A stretch of 64,000 nucleotides of DNA from Stereum hirsutum FP-91666 SS1 (taxonomy: Eukaryota; Basidiomycota; Agaricomycetes; Russulales; Stereaceae), in the NCBI RefSeq assembly GCF_000264905.1, contig NW_006763147.1, positions 1,293,709-1,357,708 of the forward strand. The letters are read 5' to 3'. How positions within the stretch are numbered: position 1 is the stretch's first letter; each line of letters begins with the position of its first letter. The position numbers and the translations under genes are program-made. The notes beneath the pieces were generated by a model. It was given only the letters and a program-made list of their open reading frames with translations. It searched no databases and had not been told where the DNA came from. Below, piece after piece: positions 58,265-64,000 of this stretch.

Positions 58265-58665
58265 AGTATGGATTCAACCAAGAGGCGGTCGGGATCATCC
58301 GACACGCCAACAACTTCGTGCACGGATGTGGTACGTAATCACCCCATATCTGGAAGTTTGTGGTACGCTGTGGCGACCACCCCAGCCTTTGTCGTGGACC
58401 ACCCCTCTGATGTAAAGTAAAAAACAAGGTCAGGAATAAGTCTGTATTCGTGCTTCAATGCTTTTAGCATGATAACCGACAGGTCTGTCCCTCCAAACTT
58501 TGCAAAAGCAATGTGGCGTAGAATAACTCGATATTCGGATCACTCTGGCACGTGCCAGAACTTCCTGAAAAGGGAGAGATGACGTACCACATCCAGGCAT
58601 GATCCGGCGTGTTGGATTTCAATCCCGAACGCCTCTTGGATTCAACTAGATTCAACTACAACGGC
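58265..58665. repeat. imperfect inverted repeat arms
   Basis: The plus strand from about 58270 (ATTCAACCAAGAGGCGGTCG, then CACGCC, then GGATGTGGTACGTAATC) has a diverged copy on the minus strand from about 58645 downwards (TTGAATCCAAGAGGCGTTCG, CACGCC, GGATGTGGTACGTCATC). By eye the arms are about 70 percent alike over about 100 bases, with small indels. No enzyme is linked, so it may be a relic of a duplicated or mobile segment. Confidence 0.55.
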
Positions 58666-59452
58666 ATTCGGCACATCGGAGGTTCCTGTTCCTGCTGACT
58701 GAAATTAAACTTGTCTTTTGACAGCGTCGAGACAAAGACCGGGTTGAAGGCAGAGGTGACCTCGATCAATAGGCCATAGGCCCTTGAGTTTGAAGCTTTG
58801 AGGCTATAAACTCGCTTGAAACTCGTTCTTCCCTGCAGATTACTCTTGTGCAGTCCTGCCTCACTCAGTAGTGGTCGACTTTTGCGTGCTCTTGTTTATC
58901 TGACACTTCCTCGAATCTGTCCATTGACCTTTGTACTGCCAAGAAGACCCTCCGAAGGCCAAATCTGAGTCCCCCAGATCTCTTGAAACCTAAAACTTAT
59001 CCTGTCAGACTCCACGCACGATCAGTGGTCAAATCCTATGTCCCGCCTTTTGCCGCCCTTTACACTACGTTCTTCTACTCTTTCCATGCATTATGATAGG
59101 TCCATATGGATCACGGTCGGTGCAATTTGACAAAACATATCTTCAACAGACTAAAACATGAGTCTCGCTTGTTTCCCCGACGGTCCAGGCGCTCTACTGT
59201 CCGGTCTTTCTGACGTAGTTGCGCTGCCTGTACGTCGGGGGATCTCACCTCGCGAAGCCACGAGGTCTCGATAGTAGCGAGATGAGCGGGCTTGCGTTAA
59301 TGGTGTACGTTTGGGCCGCTGTGCTGTACAAAAAGATCGTGGTACACGAAATGTTCACGACTTTTTCTCTTCCCCCCCATTTTCAACCTCTTGTTGTTCT
59401 GCTTTGATCTTTCGGCTACGACTTCGCACCGAGTACTGGCTTGGAGTGTGCT

Positions 59453-60468
59453 ATGCCATATATCCTTTCCTCGAGAGAACCAACCGATGATGATGACCCA
59501 TCGTCCTTGTGCAAAGTCTTCTCGCATTCTGTCCCGGGATGTTGGGTTGAGGTAGTCATACTTTGTGAGTGTTTGCTACCACATTGTCACGCCCTATCTG
59601 CACATTTCGGGTCCCCGCGGACGGTCAGACCCATTTGCTGACCCTTGATTCACTACCTTCAGCCGTAATAGCTGCCACTGTCGTCTTTGTCCTAGTATTT
59701 GTACACAGGACCTCTTGTTTCCGACGTTGGCGAAGAACGCGCACCGGTCAACATAATCCTTCTGCCAGAACGACGTTCACACCTCCGAAATCTCACAGAA
59801 AAATACCGTCCTCACTCCGAGAGTTCAAACTAAGAAAAACCTCCGGGGGCGACAGCACCACCATCTTTAGCTCTCCCACCAATGAAAAGCAAAAATCTAA
59901 CAGTATGTTTATCCTCCATCTGCCATCGACTTACCGCAAGGATACTAACTTTGCCGATCCATTGAATACAAAAGAAACACGCACGATTCATGAGTCGCGG
60001 CACGCTTCACTCACCGCGCAAGCCATATTCGCAACCGACGACCCTTTCGCATGCACGCTCGCACCTCCATCTGCCCACCAACACCGCGATTCCCATCATT
60101 CCGTCGACTCCCAGTCTACCCTCGTCCCACTCTACACTATTGATGAAGTTCCGCCGTCTTACGCATCGTATTCTTCGAAATCTATGTCAGCCCTATCTTC
60201 ACCAACCTCGTCTATCCCATTCCCATCGTCACAACCAGCGCGGAGCCCGAGATCTTCGGCGTATTCGACAATTGAGGAAGCGGGGATGGCGAGGGCTTGG
60301 TGGTTGTCTGCTTCGTCTTCGGTGTCGTCATCGAGTATGGCTGATAAAGAGGATTCTGACATGGTAAGGCGAGATGAGCGTGTGCAAGGCTCTACTGTGG
60401 CGCAACCGGAGGCAGCCCACGTCAGTAGTTCTTGGAGAACGAGCGCGAGCTCCGGATCGTGGATTTAA
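59453..60468 (+). CDS. single-pass membrane protein with Ser/Pro-rich tail, unknown
   Basis: Two-exon model. Exon 1 runs 59453..59564 from MPYILSSREPTDDDD and ends in the middle of the membrane helix; the 98-nt intron (59565..59662) has GTGAGT and CTTCAG. Joining gives WVEVVILSVIAATVVFVLVF, then HRTSCFRRWRRTR, a basic stop-transfer. About 250 residues of low-complexity, Ser/Thr/Pro-rich tail follow (SLVPLYTIDEVPPSYASY-type, with PPSYASY) to 60468. The PPxY-like motif might recruit a WW-domain ubiquitin ligase; that is speculation. Such short-ectodomain, long-tail proteins are frequent in agaricomycetes, but I know no family for this one. The N-terminal part has no cleavable signal. Confidence 0.5.
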
Positions 60469-60703
60469 AAGTAACTAGTCGTATGCTTTGGCTCCTGGCT
60501 AGATGCTCGCGTGAACTGGTATGTGAGTTTGACTTGGCCGATATGGCGGTATTACAAACTGACGATCGATTCAGGTCTGTTTTGAACATATTTCTTCTAC
60601 TCCCCGTGCCGCACCTTGTGCACCTGCCCCCATCGCTCGTTCTTAAACATAATTATTCTCTTCCCTCATTCTTATTTCACGCTCTTCTCTCTCCAATCAC
60701 ACT

Positions 60704-61038
60704 TTACCAACTCCATAATATATATGGACTTGCTGCAGTAAATGCGGCGCTTTTACTTATACTCTCGTTTACTGGTACACTTCCTGCTTTCTCCGTCGCT
60801 GCATCACACTCGCTCGAACTCTTGTTGTCCTCTTTGTAGCACTGCTGGCCTCCTCTCCCCTTCCCTTTTTTCGTCCCTGTTGTATCAATAACTGGCTTGA
60901 GGCCAGAAGTGCAGTACCACTCAATGCGCTCTGGAGCAGGAGGCATCTGTGGAGAGAAAGTTGTCAGAGGGGCCACACAGCACACTGCCTTGTACTCACA
61001 ACCATTGCGGAAGGGTCAGCGGGGGCTTGGGCAGTCAT
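60704..61038 (-). CDS. small hypothetical protein
   Basis: Two exons: MTAQAPADPSAMV from 61038, a 54-nt intron with GTGAGT and CCACAG, then MPPAPERIEWYCTSGLKPVI to SPYILWSW at 60704, about 90 residues in all. The second exon is Lys/Gly-rich (TGTKKGKGRGGQQCYKED). No signal peptide or domain recognised. The splice signals are strong, so a spliced transcript is likely, but the final 20 residues could be 3' UTR read-through if a further intron exists. Confidence 0.45.
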
Positions 61039-62246
61039 AGTTATGGATGAGTTGAACTGGTGGTGTCGATTGATAGGGATGGTGTTGAAGGTGCTTGTTC
61101 GTTGCTTGTTCGCGAAAGTCGACTGGAGGAGATGGTATAAGTACTGTGGCGAGTGGAGTGACGTCAGCGAAACAAGTGCCAACACTTAAGCGCCGGTGAC
61201 GTCGATGAAATGAACACCCTTCGCCACAATCGGATAATTCCGGTTTCGATCTCTTTCTTACCTTTCCGCACCCATTTCCATCTTGCATCTAGGTATGATA
61301 ATACCTGACTCTTCAAGGATGCATGGTCTTGATGAGTAGTGTTGACTATCTTTGCTCGTCTATGTGCCTCCAACGACGTCTCCGGTCCCTCTCAAACTGT
61401 CATAGTATATTAATACTGTTCATTTCCCCAAGAAGTACGGCCCCTGCTTCTCCTCGTCCTCAGACCCGGTACCGCCGTTGGACTAGTGCTGTAGACGTAC
61501 TCAGTTATTTATACAAATATCGCGCGACAAAACACGAAGCCATTGGATGGATTTTGAAAATATACGTTCAATCCGCCCTTCCTTCCTTCCTGCAGCCAGT
61601 CCAAATGCTAGCACTAATCACGGTGAATCAACATAATTTGTTCCCTGCGCGCAACCATCCACTATGTACACCGGTTTATTTTCCCCACAGGCTCGACCAT
61701 TCAACAAAGGATTCACGTGGATCGTATTCAAATTTATGGATAAGCTGCGGGCCCGGGTAATCTGAATTTGAAAATCAAGCCTCGTTCCTGTTCTTCTCCT
61801 ATCGTTCATATAAAAGGTCGATATTGATTTAGCGCCTCTGTAAACTGAACATCATCTGCGCGCTACTGCATAAGTGCCAGAGCCTGCTGTTACTAGTCGA
61901 AGACGTCGCAGAGGACGACGTCGCCACGGCTAACCTGGCTTCTCCGAAGAACATCTCAGCGGATACATAAGTTGAGCGCTAGCGCTTACAGAACAGTAAG
62001 CAGGAAAAGCTTTACCTCTCGCAGCGTCGTTCTCTAGAGCAAAGTTCTTTCGTGGATTCGCTGGTCGCACGAGGTAAGTCATCTGCCACCACCTCTTTCC
62101 AATGCTCCGTCATTCATTACAAGACTCTGCCACTCTCGACCTTCATACAAAGTACCTACATTCGATCGACAGTCCCTCTGAACCTTAGAGTCGCCAGGCT
62201 GACGAGAAATTTCAGGCTCTAACTTCGGACCACTGATTCGACAACC
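61039..62246. promoter_or_regulatory. divergent upstream region of the small hypothetical and the MFS gene, with 5' UTR intron
   Basis: No gene is supported in these 1.2 kb. Close to the MFS start, a clean pair of splice sites (GAG/GTAAGTC at 62074 and ATTTCAG ending at 62215) marks a 142-nt intron in the 5' untranslated leader, 31 bases before the ATG. Confidence 0.5.
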
Positions 62247-64000
62247 ATGTCTTCACAGTCTCGCGAAAGACAGATTTCGGGGGAATCGATTGCGGCTCCC
62301 AGCTACGACGAGTCACACGAAGATGAACCTCTCAAGCCATCCAAGCCGTCCTCCAACCCTCTGCCTAGAGAGTTCTGGTTTGTAATACTCATAATGTGGG
62401 CCGAGCCCATCTGCGGAACGGTCATCTATCCGTTCATCAACGCTCTCGTTCGCGAGACCGGTGTCACTCATGGCGACGAGGCCAAGACGGGGTATTATGC
62501 CGGCGTGATTGTAAGGCATATTCTACCTGCTGTCCGTTTTCATCGTCACACTCAACACACTTTCTTTTGAATGTGACAACGACAGGAATCGTTGTACTTC
62601 GTAGGAGAGATGATCTCCGTCGTCGCCTGGGCCAAACTCTCGGATCGTTACGGAAGGAGACCCATCCTGCTCTGGGGCCAGCTCATCCTCGCAGCATCCT
62701 TGTTCAGTTTTGGCGCCTCTAAAGCCTTTTGGCAGCTTTTCGTCAGTCGTTTGATACAAGGCATTGCCAATGGTAATATTGGCGTTACAAAGTCGGTCGT
62801 GGCTGAAGCCACAGATTCGACCAACCGTGCCAGGGCCTTCGGTGGTATTCCTTTGGTGTGGGCTATTGGTGTTACTATTGGGTGGGTGGCCCGGCAACAT
62901 TGCTTCTAGCAATACGTGAGGTTAACACGATTGTTTTGATAGTCCTTTTATAGGTGGTTACTTTGCGAACCCAGCAGATCACTGGCCGGCGCTTTTTGGT
63001 CGATATCGGTTCCTCGTAACCCACCCTTATTTTCTTCCCTGTGCCGTGATGGGCCTAATGGTCTTCATTATCTTTATAATCGTCTTCATCGGTCTGAGAG
63101 AGGTATTTAAGCCTTTTATTTTGAGACATCTAGACCATTACTGACACGGTTATTTCTGTAGACGTCTCCCATTATTCTCAGGCGCAAGGCACGCGAGTCA
63201 AAATCTGCGTCCTCAACACCCATCGAGACCGAGCGCAGCCACTTGCTTGATCACCAAGAGGGTTTCCACTACAACGGCGCCGAGCCCCTCCCACTTACTC
63301 TTCCTACCCCCGAACACGAACCTCGCTCAGCGTCAATTCGCGAAGTCTTCGGCGATCGCAACGTCGCGATCCTTCTCCTCAACATGGCCTTCCTTGCCTT
63401 CTGGGGACAATGCCAGGACGTCCTCCTTCCCCTCATGCTCTCTACCTCCGTACCGCTCGGTGGACTCGGCTTCGATCCTCGTACTATCGGTCTCATCATG
63501 GGCAGTATGGGGCTTGCGAACGGATTGATCATCTCCATGTTTCTTGCGAGGGTGGTGGATAAGTACGGGGCGAGGACGGTTTATGCAACAGCCTATAAGG
63601 GGATGCTGTTCGTCTTCCCGGCATATCCTCTACTGAATTGGTTGGCTGTGAGGGCTGGAGGGCACGCCAATTGGTCTGTATGGACTTTACTAGTCCTCCA
63701 ACTTTTCTGCGCTAGCGCGCCATATGCCTGTTACGGTCAGTTCATTTTTTCTTCTCTTCTCTACCGTCCCACTGTCTCCGAACAGGACTTAACTATGAAT
63801 GTTTCTCCAGGGACTATATACATGCTGTTCATCGACCATACTACCGATGAAGAGCTCGCTACAGTCAATGCCCTCGGACAGATGATAAACTCATCATTAA
63901 GGTCCTTAGCGCCCGTGTTCGCCACCTCGCTCTTCGCGGTCAGCGTTGAAAAGCATATACTCGGAGGGACGCTAGTATTTTGGATCTGTTCTGCGGGAGT
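62247..64000 (+). CDS. MFS transporter (DHA1/ZIFL-like), cut by window end
   Basis: Proton-coupled major facilitator. The ATG at 62247 (MSSQSRERQISGESIAAPSY) gives a hydrophilic N-tail, then helix 1 (FWFVILIMWAEPICGTVIYP). Exon 1 ends at 62510; exon 2 from 62586 has SLYFVGEMISVVAWAKLSDR, YGRRPILLWG (the loop 2-3 signature D-R-x-G-R-R) and LFVSRLIQGIANGNIGVTKS. PFIGGYFANPADHWPALF follows. The central loop is long and Ser/Glu-rich, then NVAILLLNMAFLAFWGQCQD begins the second half. LGQMINSSLRSLAPVFATS and LVFWICSAG are close to the end of the usual 12-helix fold; the last helix or so is missing beyond 64000. This family exports drugs, polyamines or metal chelates; substrate unknown. Confidence 0.88.

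Larger units (their letters stand above)
57750..59452. other. intergenic with repeat fragments
   Basis: About 1.7 kb. It contains a TTTTA pentanucleotide run at about 57906-57937 and an imperfect inverted repeat (58260-58380 against 58500-58670). No coding frame is supported. Sequence near 58960-59200 is unremarkable. Confidence 0.4.

Noticed and set aside
1..64000. CRISPR array, IS element or prokaryotic operon signals
   Set aside because: No regularly spaced repeats, no transposase and no Shine-Dalgarno-type spacing; the intron density shows a eukaryotic nuclear genome.

Overview
The window reads as nuclear DNA of a filamentous basidiomycete, most likely an agaricomycete. Genes lie densely on both strands and are cut by many short introns of about 45-70 nt with GT-AG borders. 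The protein set includes families I associate with mushroom-forming fungi: DUF6533 and DUF6593 proteins, F-box-like LRR-type proteins and a TPR-CHAT protein. Several housekeeping genes are clearly recognisable. No transposase, reverse transcriptase, rRNA or CRISPR array was seen. All exon models were made by hand from reading frames and splice signals, so borders are firm only where stated.

Layout. 0.8-2.2 kb: a zinc-finger protein (-). 3.5-5.2 kb: a secreted pectin methylesterase (-). 5.9-7.3 kb: the mitochondrial P-loop Fe-S factor IND1/NUBPL (+). 8.2-10.9 kb: mitofusin FZO1 (-). 11.5-14.2 kb: a DUF6533 multipass membrane protein (-). 14.2-17.9 kb: gene-poor, with one doubtful small gene and a TTCC microsatellite. 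18.0-19.3 kb: a Pep12-type endosomal syntaxin (-). 19.9-23.2 kb: mitochondrial FAD glycerol-3-phosphate dehydrogenase GUT2 (-). 23.7-25.5 kb: an F-box-like protein (+). 26.2-28.1 kb: an ankyrin-type hypothetical (+). 28.4-30.9 kb: an acyl-CoA synthetase ending in a peroxisomal signal (-). 31.9-32.4 kb: a tiny multi-exon gene (+). 32.9 kb: an intron-containing tRNA-Thr (-). 33.1-38.9 kb: two divergently transcribed MetE-like paralogs. 39.4-40.1 kb: a DUF6593 protein (-). 40.9-42.1 kb: a SYLF-domain protein (-). 42.5-44.8 kb: a membrane nucleotide pyrophosphatase/phosphodiesterase (-). 45.2-46.6 kb: a two-domain SGNH esterase (+). 47.1-50.7 kb: a broken and an intact copy of one F-box-like gene (+). 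50.9-51.4 kb: a frameshifted gene fragment (+). 52.5-54.0 kb: the cyclin-dependent kinase PHO85 (+). 54.7-57.7 kb: a TPR-CHAT caspase-like protein (+). 59.5-60.5 kb: a single-pass membrane protein (+). 60.7-61.0 kb: a small hypothetical (-). 62.2 kb to the end: an MFS transporter cut by the window edge (+).

Functionally this is an ordinary eukaryotic mix rather than one pathway. Three genes serve mitochondria (IND1, FZO1, GUT2) and one probably serves peroxisomes. The features that deserve a second look are the 943-residue TPR-CHAT protein with an unfamiliar N-terminus and only phase-0 introns, the divergent MetE-like pair, a decaying tandem F-box duplicate, very small exons in PHO85, the phosphodiesterase and the 32-kb gene, and two probable GC-AG introns.
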